A stretch of 64,000 bases of DNA. Origin: Tessaracoccus sp. MC1679 (lineage in GTDB: Bacteria; Actinomycetota; Actinomycetes; Propionibacteriales; Propionibacteriaceae). Positions 1-8,755 of the stretch are shown here, piece by piece. Both the position numbers and the translations under genes were made by a program. The stretch is from positions 1-64,000 of the forward strand of contig NZ_JACJGB010000008.1 of NCBI RefSeq assembly GCF_014164775.1, in the 5' to 3' direction. The first letter of the stretch is position 1; the number at the start of each line of letters is the position of its first letter. Under the pieces are notes generated by a model. It worked only from the letters and a program-made list of their open reading frames with translations. It ran no database searches and was not told the DNA's origin.

Positions 1-1
1 C

Positions 2-697
2 TCCGAGCTGCGGACCCTCGCTTCGCGGATGGCAGAGATCATCGACCCAGACCGCGCCGACGCCGACGAGGCCAAGCGCCTCGCGCGGGAGGAGCGCGCC
101 GCGCACCGGAACAGGTTCCTGCGCCTCACCCCGGACCACCACGGCTCGATGCGGATCACGGGCGCCCTGGACATCCTCGAGGTGCGCCACGGGACGGGTA
201 CCTTCGTCGGGCAGATGTCTCTGCGACCCCTGGTCGAGGGGCTGGCCTTCCGGGGCGTGGTGCTGCCGGGCCAGGATTTCGAGTCCCTACGGCAGATCGT
301 CGAGGTGCGCAGCGGACTGGACCACACGCTGGCTCCGACGGTGGTCGAGCACATGGACGACGACGCTGCCGTTGAGCTGAGCGGGCTGTGTGACGCGATG
401 GCTGAACACAGCAGGCTCAGCGAACCATTCGCCGCTGAGGATCGCGCCTTCCACCTCACGCTGGCCTCGATGCTGAACAACGAGCTCTACGCGGAGCTGG
501 TGGGGGCCTTCTGGGACGTGCACACGCGTCTGGGCCCCCGCCTGGGCGTTCCGACGCCGCGAGACATCGCGGACACGGTGGCGGCCCACCGGGCAATGCT
601 GGACGCCGCCGTCGCCCGGGACCTGCCGGCCTATCGGGCCGCCATCGAGAACCACTACGCCCCTCTCTTGAGGGTTCTGGGCTCCGCCCACACCTGA
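2..697 (+). pseudogene. In-frame chimera: DUF222 (13E12) fragment joined to GntR-family FCD domain
   Basis: The frame is open from the window edge; the first ATG is at 29. Residues 1-48 counted from that ATG (start MAEIIDPDRADADEAK, then LRLTPDHHGSMRITG) look like the middle of a DUF222/13E12-repeat protein, the family often fused to HNH nucleases. From about residue 49 the protein turns into the end of a GntR winged helix (EVRHGTGTFVG) followed by an all-helical FCD ligand domain with the usual spaced His residues (FHLTL, VAAHRAML). The recognition helix of the GntR domain is missing, so this cannot bind DNA like a normal FadR-type regulator. The junction is near position 170-180. The reading frame survives to a normal FCD end, so a chimeric protein may still be made, but I treat it as a fusion scar. 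The beginning lies outside the window. Confidence 0.7.
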
Positions 698-763
698 GGA
701 GAGGACCGCGTCCCGCCCACAACGCCCGCGGCTGGCCGAACCCTCTGCAACGTGCTACCCATA

Positions 764-797
764 GCGCGGCTTCTGTGTATATGCGCAGAAGCCGCGC
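764..797. repeat. 12-bp perfect inverted repeat
   Basis: GCGCGGCTTCTG at 764-775 is matched by CAGAAGCCGCGC at 786-797 with a 10-base AT-richer centre. It lies between the end of the chimeric GntR gene and the DUF1593 gene. There is no T run after it, so it could be an operator, a terminator of the upstream gene, or an end of a lost element. Confidence 0.6.
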
Positions 798-944
798 CAT
801 GGATAGCAAGTTGCAGGTCGGGGGCATCCATCCCACCCCGATTCCGGGCTGGTTGCGCCCGAAAGCCGTGGATCGGCGCACGCACCCCCTGAATCAGGGC
901 CTGCTCTGCATACCTATTCGATACCGCAGTGTTATGCTGTCGCT

Positions 945-2461
945 GTGCAGCACATCCCAGCCCCGCAGTCGGTCCCGCCAGCCTCGCGTCCCCGGACGAT
1001 CATCACCACAGACAGCGAAGCCGACGACATCAACTCGTTCCTGCGGCTCCTCTACTACGCCAACGAGCTGGACATCGTCGGACTGATCTACAACTCGTCG
1101 GTCCATCACTGGCAGGGCGACGGCGTGCACACTCTCCGCGAGGCGCGGGAGGCGGGGATGCTCACGAGCTTCATGGGTGAGACCGCGGGCAGTGAGGCCC
1201 GCTCCGACGATGCCCTGACCTGGCGCTGGGAGCCGATGGGATGGATGGAGCGGATCATCCTGGAGGACTACGCCCGGATCTACCCCAACCTGCTCCAGCA
1301 CGACCGGTCGTACCCCTCCCCCGCCGACCTCTGGGCCACCGTCGCGGTGGGCAACGTCACCTTCGAGAGCGACTTCAGCGCCGACACCGAGGGTTCCGAA
1401 CTGATCGAGGCAGCGCTCCTCGACGACGACCCCCGACCGCTGTACCTGCAAGTCTGGGGGGGACGAACACCATCGCCCGCGCCCTGTTCAGCATCGAGAC
1501 GCGGTACCTCGGATCCGACGAGTGGGCCGACATCAAGGCGAAGGTCACCCGCAAGGCGGTCATCCTCAGCATCGGCCAGCAGGACACCGCCTATGCCGAC
1601 TACATCGCCGAGGCGTGGCCCGAGATCCCGCTGCTCGACTTCGACGGCGCCTTCGGCGGGTTCACCTCGTTCTCCCGCAGGTTCGCCTCCCCCGAGGTCC
1701 TGCCCTACTACCAGGCCTCGTTCTGGGCGCCCAACATCAAGTACGGCCACGGCCCGGTGCTCGCCCACTACGGGCTGATCGGCGACGGCACCTACTTCGA
1801 GGGCGAGGGCGACAACCCCGGCTGGCAGCCCGGCATGGCCAAGGACCCGTCGCGCTTCAAGATGTTCGACCTCATCGGCGGTTTCGAGCGGCTGGACTGG
1901 ACCGGCGAGGGCGACACCCCTGCCTTCATGTGCCTCATCCCCACCGGCCTGCGCTTCCTCGAGGATCCGAGCCTGGGCGGTTGGGGCGGCCGGCTCGTGG
2001 CCACAGAGGCGAACCCGCACACCTTCGTCGCAGGGGAAGACCACAACCCCCACGCCGGGCTCGACCAGCGTCTCCACACGGTCGCCCGCTGGACTGCCGC
2101 CTTTCAGAACGACTTCGCGGCGCGCGCCGACTGGGGCATCACGCCGGACTACCGCGGAGCAAACCACGCGCCCGACGTGTCGGGCCCGGCCGACGTGACC
2201 CTCGCCCCGGGCGGATCGGCGACCCTGGTCGCCACGGCCAGCGACCCCGACGGGGACGCGCTCACGGCGAGGTGGTGGGTCTACGCGGAGGCCGGCACGC
2301 TGAGCGACGACCCGACGCTGGACGCGGACGGCTTCGAGGCGACGATCACCCTCCCGTCGACGGCGCAGCCGGGTCAGCGCGCGGTGGTCGTGATCGAGGT
2401 CACCGACGACGGCACGCCCGCTCTCACGAGGTACGCCCAAGTGGTGGTCACCGTCGGCTGA
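945..2461 (+). pseudogene. DUF1593 / Sde182-like nucleoside-hydrolase-fold protein, one frameshift
   Basis: The N-terminal part (GTG 945; PRTIITTDSEADD, then INSFLRLLYYA) matches the start of DUF1593 proteins, which share the nucleoside hydrolase fold and are often linked to polysaccharide use. The match changes frame at the run of seven G at 1456-1462. The first frame gives LYLQVWGG and then nonsense; the other frame continues TNTIARALFSIE, the expected sequence. One missing G explains it. After the break the catalytic-fold domain continues to about 2160, and the C-terminal 100 residues form an Ig-like beta domain (NHAPDVSGP to the end). No signal peptide and no strong ribosome site are visible at the GTG. 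A homopolymer of this kind can be a sequencing error, a real mutation, or slippage. Confidence 0.75.
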
Positions 2462-2478
2462 GCGTCCCTCCCGGCGAC

Positions 2479-3075
2479 TCAGCTGAGCAGCCCGTCGACG
2501 ACCCACTCGCACTGCCGTCGGACCTCATCCTCGGGCGCCGGGTCGTACAGCAGCTGGCTTGACATCCCCTGCATGAACGCCAGCACCCCCCACGCGACGG
2601 CGTCCGCGTCCACCGAGCCCGGCACCTCGCCCTCGGCCCGGGCCCGGTTCACCAGCCCCGCGATCGCGACCCGCAGCTCCCGGTCCGACGACGCCACCGC
2701 GTCGGCGATGGCGGGGTCGAAGGCGGCCCGCTCGGCGAACGCGGCACCCTGCAACTCGGCGGCACGACGGGGCCCGTCGAGGGGCAGAACCGCGACCATG
2801 AGGTCCACTAGCCAGCCGCTCAGCGTCGGCCTCCCGGGCTCGGACAGGACAGGGGCGGACGCCGTCGCCCGCAGCCGCGCGAACATCGCGCGCAGCATCT
2901 CGTCCTTGGTAGGGAACGCCTTCTGCACCGCCCCCACCGACATCCCCGCCTCCGCCGCGACCGTCCGGAAGCTCACCGCCGCCATGCCCTCGCGCACCAG
3001 CATCCGCAGGGCGGCGTCGGCGAACTCGGTCTGTCGCGGAGTCAGCTGCACCGGGTCAGCCTGCCACCGCGACAC
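2479..3075 (-). CDS. TetR/AcrR-family transcriptional regulator
   Basis: A 198-residue protein with an N-terminal TetR helix-turn-helix: TPRQTEFADAALRMLVREG as helix 1, then SFRTVAAEAGMSVGAVQKAF as the turn and recognition helix. A helical ligand domain with a TetR_C-like end follows. The GTG at 3075 overlaps the CPBP protease gene by 20 bases; a second GTG at 3051 would start just after that gene and still keep the whole DNA-binding domain. It is the second gene of a two-gene operon with the protease. The palindromes at 3864-3898 before the first gene are the likely operator, so autoregulation is the simplest model. Its effector is unknown. Confidence 0.85.
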   Translation of the reverse strand: MSRWQADPVQLTPRQTEFADAALRMLVREGMAAVSFRTVAAEAGMSVGAVQKAFPTKDEMLRAMFARLRATASAPVLSEPGRPTLSGWLVDLMVAVLPLDGPRRAAELQGAAFAERAAFDPAIADAVASSDRELRVAIAGLVNRARAEGEVPGSVDADAVAWGVLAFMQGMSSQLLYDPAPEDEVRRQCEWVVDGLLS

Positions 3076-3853
3076 GCGGCCCGTCCACAGGGAGCGCCCG
3101 CCACAGCCAGGCAGCGTAGGCGGTCAGAATCACGACGATCACCGTCAGCCCCACCAACCCGCGGTCGGTGAAGTCGTCGACGACGGTGAACGCCACCGCG
3201 TCGTAGACCACGTGCCACACGATTCCGACCCACAGGCTGCCCGTCAGTGCGACGACCTCGGCCAGCACGAAGCCGACCAGGCAGGCGAACGCGAACTGCG
3301 CCAGCAGGTGGGGCAGCGGTTGACCGGTGAAGACGTTGGTCAGATGCAGGGCACCGAAGATCGCCGAAGAGGCCACGATGGAGCGGCGGACACCGAGCTG
3401 GCGAAGGGCGGCCAGAAGCAGGCCGCGGAACCAGATCTCCTCGTTGAAGCCGACGGCGACCGCCAGCAGGGTTGAGGCGGCGAGTGTCGCGGGGACCAGC
3501 CGGATCTCCGAGGTGGCTATCACGATCACCACCACGGCAATCAGCGGGAGAGCCCAGAAGACCCGGTTCACGCCCTCGGGCCGACGGAAGCCGTAGTCAG
3601 CCATCGGCGGACGGGACCGCCACATCACCAGCAACCCCAGAATGGCGGAGAGCCAGACGAACGCGGCCGGGATGAGTAGCGCCGTCGCGCCGTGCAGCCC
3701 CCGCGCGTCGACGACCCCCATGCCGACGGCGGTCAGCAGCACCCCACCCAGCCCGACGGCGGCAGCGATCCGCCACGGGTGGCGGGTGTCCCAGCTGGCT
3801 AGCGGACGGGCCGGCGCGGCGGGATCGGTTCTGGGTGCGAGATGGATGGACAC
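3056..3853 (-). CDS. CPBP-family intramembrane metalloprotease
   Basis: A 265-residue polytopic membrane protein with about seven hydrophobic segments. The CPBP (CAAX protease and bacteriocin-processing) signature is present in order: NEEIWFRG with the Glu pair near 138-139 and Arg 143, a His in GALHLTNV near 170, and a third metal-ligand His in GIVWHVVYD. Such proteins are integral membrane proteases; actinobacterial members mostly have unknown substrates. The GTG start at 3853 has a strong AGGAGG site five bases upstream. It is the first gene of an operon with the TetR regulator and is read from a promoter that overlaps the operator, so its product is probably what the regulator controls. 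Confidence 0.85.
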   Translation of the reverse strand: MSIHLAPRTDPAAPARPLASWDTRHPWRIAAAVGLGGVLLTAVGMGVVDARGLHGATALLIPAAFVWLSAILGLLVMWRSRPPMADYGFRRPEGVNRVFWALPLIAVVVIVIATSEIRLVPATLAASTLLAVAVGFNEEIWFRGLLLAALRQLGVRRSIVASSAIFGALHLTNVFTGQPLPHLLAQFAFACLVGFVLAEVVALTGSLWVGIVWHVVYDAVAFTVVDDFTDRGLVGLTVIVVILTAYAAWLWRALPVDGPRVAVAG

Positions 3854-3863
3854 GGGACCTCCT

Positions 3864-3908
3864 GGAATACGAATGTATTCATAATACGCCCGTATTCCGT
3901 TGCGTCAA
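3864..3908 (-). promoter_or_regulatory. Promoter and operator of the CPBP-TetR operon
   Basis: Read on the minus strand there is TTGACG (3903-3908), a 16-base spacer and TATTAT (3881-3886), a good sigma-70-type promoter. Overlapping it are the arms GGAATACG (3864-3871) and CGTATTCC (3891-3898), and inside lie AATACG-CC-CGTATT and GAATAC-N4-GTATTC. The symmetry and position are typical of TetR binding sites. The MFS gene in the other direction starts 120 bases away and could share control. Confidence 0.75.
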
Positions 3909-4029
3909 GCCCGAGGCCGAGTCCCCGGCCCCCGGGGGGGGTCGAGCACATCTCCTTCGAAGTCGCGGACCACCGCGTCGCTACTTGGCGGACCGGGCGG
4001 CCAACGTCCCGACGCGCGAGGATGAACGC

Positions 4030-5211
4030 ATGGACGCCCTGCATGCCGCCGCCACCCCGCGCACCTGGCGGCGGGTGGCGCTGGCCATGCTGGCCGCGGG
4101 CTGGGGCGCCAACCAGTTCGCGCCGATGCTGCTTGTCTACCGGGACGAGCGAGGGCTGTCCGAGCAACTGGTGACGGGCATGTTCGCCGCGTACGTCGGG
4201 GGCCTCGTGCCCGCCCTGCTCGCCGCTGCGTGGATGTCGCAGCACCAGGGCAAGCGCCTGATGGTGCGGATCTCCTCGGTGCTGATGCTGCTGGGCAGCG
4301 CCCTGTTGCTGCTCGGCGCCGACTCCCCCGGGCTGCTGTTCGCCGGGCGCATCGCGTCCGGGATCGGGGTCGGGTTCGTCATGGCGCCCGGCACGGCGTG
4401 GGTGAAGGAGCTGTCCGCCGGGCTGCCGCTGGGGACGGGCGCCCGCCGTTCCACGGTGGCGTTGACGGCCGGCTTCGCGATCGGACCCATGGTCGCCGGC
4501 CTCCTCGCGCAGTGGTTCCCGGCACCGCTCCAGCTCGCCTACGCGGTGCACCTGATCGTGCAGGCCGTCGCCGCGGCCATCGTCTGGAACGCGCCCGAGC
4601 TCGACACGTCCGGCCAGCCCACCCCGACGGTCGCGGCCGCCGCGCGGCACTTGATGCACGGCTGGTTCTGGAAGCTGATCGTGCCCTCCGCGCCCTGGGT
4701 GTTCGGGGCCGCGACGGTCGCCTTCGCCGTGACCCCAGCCCTAGTGGGCCCTGTCCCTGGCCTGCCCCGCGTGGCCGCCGCGGGCCTGACCGCAGGACTC
4801 ACCCTCGGCACCAGCGTGATGGTGCAGCCGTCGGTCCGACGCTACGCCCACCATGACCCGGGCCGGACGCCACCGCTGGGCATGGCCGTGCTGACCCTCG
4901 GCATGATGGTCGCGACCGCCGCCGCGTTGTTCCCCCACCCCCTGTGGCTGGTTCCCGCCGCGGTGGTGTTGGGGGCGGCGCACGGCCTCCTCATGGTCGG
5001 CAGCATCACGATCGTCGAGCACCACACGCCGCCGCACCTGATGGCCCCGACGACCGCCGTGGTCTACAGCCTCACCTACATCGGATTTCTCGCGCCCTAC
5101 GCAGTCAGCACCGCGTCGCTGTTGATCCCCGCGTGGACGTTCCTCGCCGCGGGCGTCGGCGTCGCGGTCCTGACGACGGCCTGGCTCTGGTTCGAGCGCA
5201 GGGACGCCTGA
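4030..5211 (+). CDS. MFS transporter
   Basis: A 393-residue protein with about twelve hydrophobic segments and a typical major facilitator layout (GLVPALLAAAWMSQHQGKR loop after the second helix, RIASGIGVGFVMAPGTAW in helix 4, long central loop near residue 195). The ATG at 4030 follows a GAGG element and gives a short charged N-terminus before the first helix; upstream codons stay open to 3835 but look non-coding. The substrate cannot be read from the sequence. It is divergent from the CPBP-TetR operon and might be controlled by that regulator. Confidence 0.8.
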   Translation: MDALHAAATPRTWRRVALAMLAAGWGANQFAPMLLVYRDERGLSEQLVTGMFAAYVGGLVPALLAAAWMSQHQGKRLMVRISSVLMLLGSALLLLGADSPGLLFAGRIASGIGVGFVMAPGTAWVKELSAGLPLGTGARRSTVALTAGFAIGPMVAGLLAQWFPAPLQLAYAVHLIVQAVAAAIVWNAPELDTSGQPTPTVAAAARHLMHGWFWKLIVPSAPWVFGAATVAFAVTPALVGPVPGLPRVAAAGLTAGLTLGTSVMVQPSVRRYAHHDPGRTPPLGMAVLTLGMMVATAAALFPHPLWLVPAAVVLGAAHGLLMVGSITIVEHHTPPHLMAPTTAVVYSLTYIGFLAPYAVSTASLLIPAWTFLAAGVGVAVLTTAWLWFERRDA

Positions 5212-5267
5212 AGCCCCCCGGGGGATCCCACACGGATGGGCCCAGTCCACACTCGGACGCATGACAA

Positions 5268-5302
5268 CCGGAGGTTCGATGTCTTCGTTCCGGAACCTCC
5301 GG
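5268..5302. terminator. Hairpin between convergent genes
   Basis: CCGGAGGTTC (5268-5277) pairs perfectly with GAACCTCCGG (5293-5302). It lies between the 3' ends of the MFS gene and the convergent serine hydrolase. A second small stem, GGACCC/GGGTCC, lies at about 5358-5377. There is no U tract, so terminator function is inferred from position only. Confidence 0.45.
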
Positions 5303-5453
5303 CGCGGCGAGTCAGGCTTCAGCGAGTGCACCCTCCGCAGCAAGGTCTGTGGTGCCCGGACCCAGCGGAGACGGGTCCCTAGTGGTGGCAGCCACGCTGA
5401 AGGCAGGGTGGGGTGGGTGTCAGTCCTGGCACGTTTCCGCGCTTCGCGCCTGA

Positions 5454-6779
5454 TCACCCAAGCCGCGACACCAACTCCGCCACCAGTGCACCCACCCGAA
5501 GATCCTCCCCCGCGACATCCGGGCTGAACCCCAACCGCACCACCACCAGGCCAGCCGACGGCACCACGTACATCCGCTGCCCGTCGTGTCCCGTCGCCCA
5601 GTAGGCATCAGCCGGGAGCGAACCATCGACGAGCGACCCGTCGGGCAGCTGATTGACCCACCATCCGGCCGCGTACCCCACCTCCTCGCTCTCGGCGACC
5701 TCCGTCACCGTCGTGGACGCCGCCATCCACCCCTCCGGCAGCAGCCGGCCCCCCTCCCACACACCGTCCTGCAGCGCGAACTGCCCCATGCTCGCCCAGT
5801 CGCGGGGGGTCGCCCAGAGGTAGGAGCTGCACACCGGCGTACCGGTCGCGTCGGCCTCCCACACCGCCGACGACAACCCCAGCGGCACCAGCAGCCCCCG
5901 TCGTGGCAGGTCGGCGTCGACCCCGGCCCGCTCGGTCAGCACCGAGCACAGCAGGTTCGTGCCGCCACTCGAATACTGCTGGTAGTCGCCCGGGGTGTGG
6001 GCCAGCGGCAGCCCCGCGACATAGTCCGCCATGTCCTCTTCCAGGTACAGCATCCGGGTGATGGGTGTGCCGAGATCGTAGGTCTCGTCCCACTGCAGTC
6101 CGCTCGTGCCCCGCATCAGGTCGTCGACGGTGATGTCGCGGCGGGCGTCGGTCCACTCCGGTCGCAGCGCGTCGTCGTCGACGGCGACCCTGTCGTTGGC
6201 CACCATCACCCCCGTCAGCAGGTTGGCCACGCTCTTGGCCATCGACCAGCCGAGCTGCGGGGTCTGCGCGGTGAAGCCGTCGGCGTAGCGCTCGGCCACG
6301 AGTTGCCCGTCGTGGAGGACGACGACGGCGCGCGTGCCCAGGTCGTCGCGGGCGGCGGCGTCGAGGTCGTCACCGAACGCCAGGCCGACGGCGGCGTCGA
6401 GCTCCGCGGAGGGGGCGGGCGCGGGCGCCGAGGTGAGCGGGTTGGGGCTGGCGGGTGTGGGGTCGCCGAGGTCTGGGGCGCGGTCGGCGAGGGTGCAGCC
6501 GAAGCCGGCGGAGTACCAGGCTCGCTGCCCGGCGATCGCTCCCAGGACGGAGGTGCGGGCGCCGTCGTCGGTGGTGCTGGTGCGCAGGTAGGGCACGAGT
6601 GCGTTGGGCGGGAGGTCGTCGCCGGCGGGTCGGTCCGCGATCCGTGTGAGCGCGCACGCATTGTGGGCGGCGTAGCCGGTGCCGGTGAGGAGGAGCGGGC
6701 GCGCGTACCAGTAGCCGGCGGCGCCGGCGATGACCGCGAGTGCGACGAAGGCCAGCAGGATCCGGATCACCCAACGCAT
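5454..6779 (-). CDS. Membrane-anchored serine hydrolase, beta-lactamase/class C PBP family
   Basis: A 441-residue protein with one N-terminal membrane segment (residues 4-26) and an external domain of the beta-lactamase/D-alanine carboxypeptidase superfamily. The SxxK motif is SMAK (Ser 179, Lys 182). The second motif is a YxS variant in QYSSGGTNLL, and a HDG near the end (ATGHDGQRMYV) replaces the usual KTG box. Conserved flanks such as GWSMAKSVANLLTG and DDLMRGTSGLQW fit esterase-like or 6-aminohexanoate-hydrolase-like members. Residues 105-127 are a Pro/Ala-rich linker. The exact substrate is not predictable. Confidence 0.85.
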   Translation of the reverse strand: MRWVIRILLAFVALAVIAGAAGYWYARPLLLTGTGYAAHNACALTRIADRPAGDDLPPNALVPYLRTSTTDDGARTSVLGAIAGQRAWYSAGFGCTLADRAPDLGDPTPASPNPLTSAPAPAPSAELDAAVGLAFGDDLDAAARDDLGTRAVVVLHDGQLVAERYADGFTAQTPQLGWSMAKSVANLLTGVMVANDRVAVDDDALRPEWTDARRDITVDDLMRGTSGLQWDETYDLGTPITRMLYLEEDMADYVAGLPLAHTPGDYQQYSSGGTNLLCSVLTERAGVDADLPRRGLLVPLGLSSAVWEADATGTPVCSSYLWATPRDWASMGQFALQDGVWEGGRLLPEGWMAASTTVTEVAESEEVGYAAGWWVNQLPDGSLVDGSLPADAYWATGHDGQRMYVVPSAGLVVVRLGFSPDVAGEDLRVGALVAELVSRLG

Positions 6780-6961
6780 GCCCCGAACCTACCAATCCGC
6801 ACGATGTGGTGGCGCAAGGTGGCCCACCTCCGCAGGCTGAGGCGGGCGAAGCGACCGCCCTGACAGCCAGCCGAGCGGCCACGAAGTCACCTGGATTCCT
6901 CAGAAATCACACCGGCCATGCTGCGTTCTTGACGATGGCGAGGAGCGCCGCTGTTCACGCC

Positions 6962-8593
6962 TCAGCCCGCGGGGTCCTCGAGGGCGGGCGGGGCGGCGTC
7001 CCCCGTCGCGTCGAAGGGGTCCGACCCCTCGTCGGCCATCCATTCGTAGCGCACCGTCTCACTGCCCGAGCGCCACAGCGACGGGGTCGAGGTGTGCAGC
7101 CAGTCGAGCGGCTCCACTCCCCCGGGCACCCCGCCGTCGAGCGCCGCCCGCAGCGCCGCCGACAGATCGGCGTCCACCGCATCAGTCCTTGTCACAGGGT
7201 CCACCGACACGAACAGCGCGGTACCGGAGCGTGCGATCAGGTCCAGGAACTGCCGGTTCTTTCCCCAGTCCGTTCCGGGCGTGCTGGGCACGCAGTCCGC
7301 GTCGACCGTGAAGAACCGCCCGTGCTGGGCCGCCCGGAACGCCAGGGTGTTGACGCCCACCCGCCGGGTTCGCTCCCACACCAGACCGGAGGTGTCGTCG
7401 CCGGTGCGCTGGGCCTCCACCAGGCCGGCCGCCAGGTGGCCAACCACGTTGCAGCCCAGCACCACCCCGCCGTCGCCCGCCGCGACCCTGATCGCCCGGT
7501 AGAAGTCCACCAGCACCTCGGCTGTGGTCCGCGTCCGGTCGTGCACGTGGACGCCGTCGGCGATGGGTCGCGGGCCCATCGTCGGGCCCCATTGGCCGAG
7601 AGCCTCGAAGGTGGAGAAGTCGTGCTTGATCAGCTCGAAGCCCCAGCCGCGGATCCGACTCACGTCGGCCGCTACTCGCTCGAGGGTCGCGGGGTGGCTG
7701 GGGTCCAGCGCCCAGCCACCCTGCCACGGGCGCAGCCCGCCGGCCTCGGGCTGCCAGCGGTGCTGCAGCGGCCGGAACCAGATCCCGGGCCGCACGCCCT
7801 CCGCCGCGATCCTCGCCGCCACCTCCGCCATGTCCGGGAACTCGATCGCTCGGCCCACGTCCCACGGGCCGCCGGAGGCAGGCAGCCCGTCGGCGGTGCC
7901 GTCGAGGCTCCACCCGTCGTCGACGACGCCGAAGGGGCGGACGGGATGGTCGCCGACGAGCTCCGCGACCGTACGGGCGTCGCGCACCACCGCGTCGGCG
8001 TCGAACCCGCGACCGTAGGCGTAGTACCAGTTGTTGGCCCCGACGAGGGGTCCGGAAGGGCGAGGGTCGCGGCAGAGGGCCGAGGCCAGCTCGCCCTGGG
8101 TCGCGAAGGCGGGCCCACCGTCGACGAAGCGGACGACGGCGGCGGTCAGCTCGCGGTCCCCCAGCTCGACGGGGTCCGAGCCGGCGCGGAGGTCGAGCCA
8201 GAGCGACACCCCGGCGTCGTCCACAGTCCAGAACGCGAACGATCCCGCGCGGACGTCGACGCCCGCGCCCCAGGTGGTGGCGGCCGACGGTGAATGGATC
8301 AGCACCATCCACGGGTGGACGGCCTCGGCGCGGAGCGGCTGCCAGCAGGTGTCGCCGTAGGTGCGCTCCCACTCGTCACCGAGGACCAGCGCGTCGGATG
8401 GCACCGGGCGGCGCCAGCGGAGATGGACCCGGCTCAGCAGCACGCCGGTCGCGACGGAGACATTGACGGCAAGTCCCCCGCCGTCAGGACACAGGTCGAC
8501 GACGGCGGCGGCCTCGGACGGGCTGCGCCAAGCGCCGCGGGGCCCCCGCTGGACCCGGATCAGGTCGGGCGTCGGGACGCTCAGAGTTGCCAT
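6962..8593 (-). CDS. Alpha-galactosidase (GH36-like)
   Basis: A 543-residue TIM-barrel glycosidase. The candidate nucleophile is Asp 325 in FELIKHDFSTF and the candidate acid/base lies in RTGDD (Asp 399/400); the WFRP and DDGWSLDG strands also fit the alpha-galactosidase clan. The start at 8593 follows AGGAGAAGTC; an upstream ATG at 8626 has no such site. It is the last gene of the minus-strand operon of two permeases and a binding protein, separated from the latter by a long hairpin. It would hydrolyse imported alpha-galactosides in the cytoplasm, as no signal peptide is seen. A second, unlike alpha-galactosidase is encoded divergently at 12318, so the two may split substrates. Confidence 0.8.
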   Translation of the reverse strand: MATLSVPTPDLIRVQRGPRGAWRSPSEAAAVVDLCPDGGGLAVNVSVATGVLLSRVHLRWRRPVPSDALVLGDEWERTYGDTCWQPLRAEAVHPWMVLIHSPSAATTWGAGVDVRAGSFAFWTVDDAGVSLWLDLRAGSDPVELGDRELTAAVVRFVDGGPAFATQGELASALCRDPRPSGPLVGANNWYYAYGRGFDADAVVRDARTVAELVGDHPVRPFGVVDDGWSLDGTADGLPASGGPWDVGRAIEFPDMAEVAARIAAEGVRPGIWFRPLQHRWQPEAGGLRPWQGGWALDPSHPATLERVAADVSRIRGWGFELIKHDFSTFEALGQWGPTMGPRPIADGVHVHDRTRTTAEVLVDFYRAIRVAAGDGGVVLGCNVVGHLAAGLVEAQRTGDDTSGLVWERTRRVGVNTLAFRAAQHGRFFTVDADCVPSTPGTDWGKNRQFLDLIARSGTALFVSVDPVTRTDAVDADLSAALRAALDGGVPGGVEPLDWLHTSTPSLWRSGSETVRYEWMADEGSDPFDATGDAAPPALEDPAG

Positions 8594-8620
8594 GACTTCT
8601 CCTGTGGGGTGGGGTGGTTT

Positions 8621-8697
8621 GAGCAAATGGAAGGGGTCGCGGAGTCCCCCACGCGTGACCTGAGCGTGGGCCTCACCGCGACCCCTGCCATTTGCTC
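8621..8697 (-). promoter_or_regulatory. Long intercistronic stem-loop
   Basis: GAGCAAATGG (8621-8630) pairs with CCATTTGCTC (8688-8697), and after one mismatch AGGGGTCGCGG (8632-8642) pairs with CCGCGACCCCT (8676-8686). A smaller inner stem CCCACGC/GCGTGGG caps it. It sits between the binding-protein stop and the alpha-galactosidase ribosome site. Such stems after binding-protein genes usually protect the upstream mRNA or partly terminate, so that the binding protein is made in excess. Confidence 0.8.
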
Positions 8698-8755
8698 AAC
8701 TCGGACCAGGCGAGGGGCCGGGCAGTCTCCCGCCCGGCCCCCGTCGATCAGTGGA

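Noticed and set aside
775-1086. 103-codon frame before the DUF1593 gene
   Set aside because: Overlaps the better-supported DUF1593 start in another frame and shows no family features.
1456-1462. Programmed ribosomal frameshift in the DUF1593 gene
   Set aside because: A single G run alone, without a family-wide precedent or a downstream structure, is better explained by an indel.
5261-5440. Possible riboswitch or small structured RNA
   Set aside because: Two hairpins are present, but I could not match the core of any known riboswitch, and the region lies between convergent gene ends.
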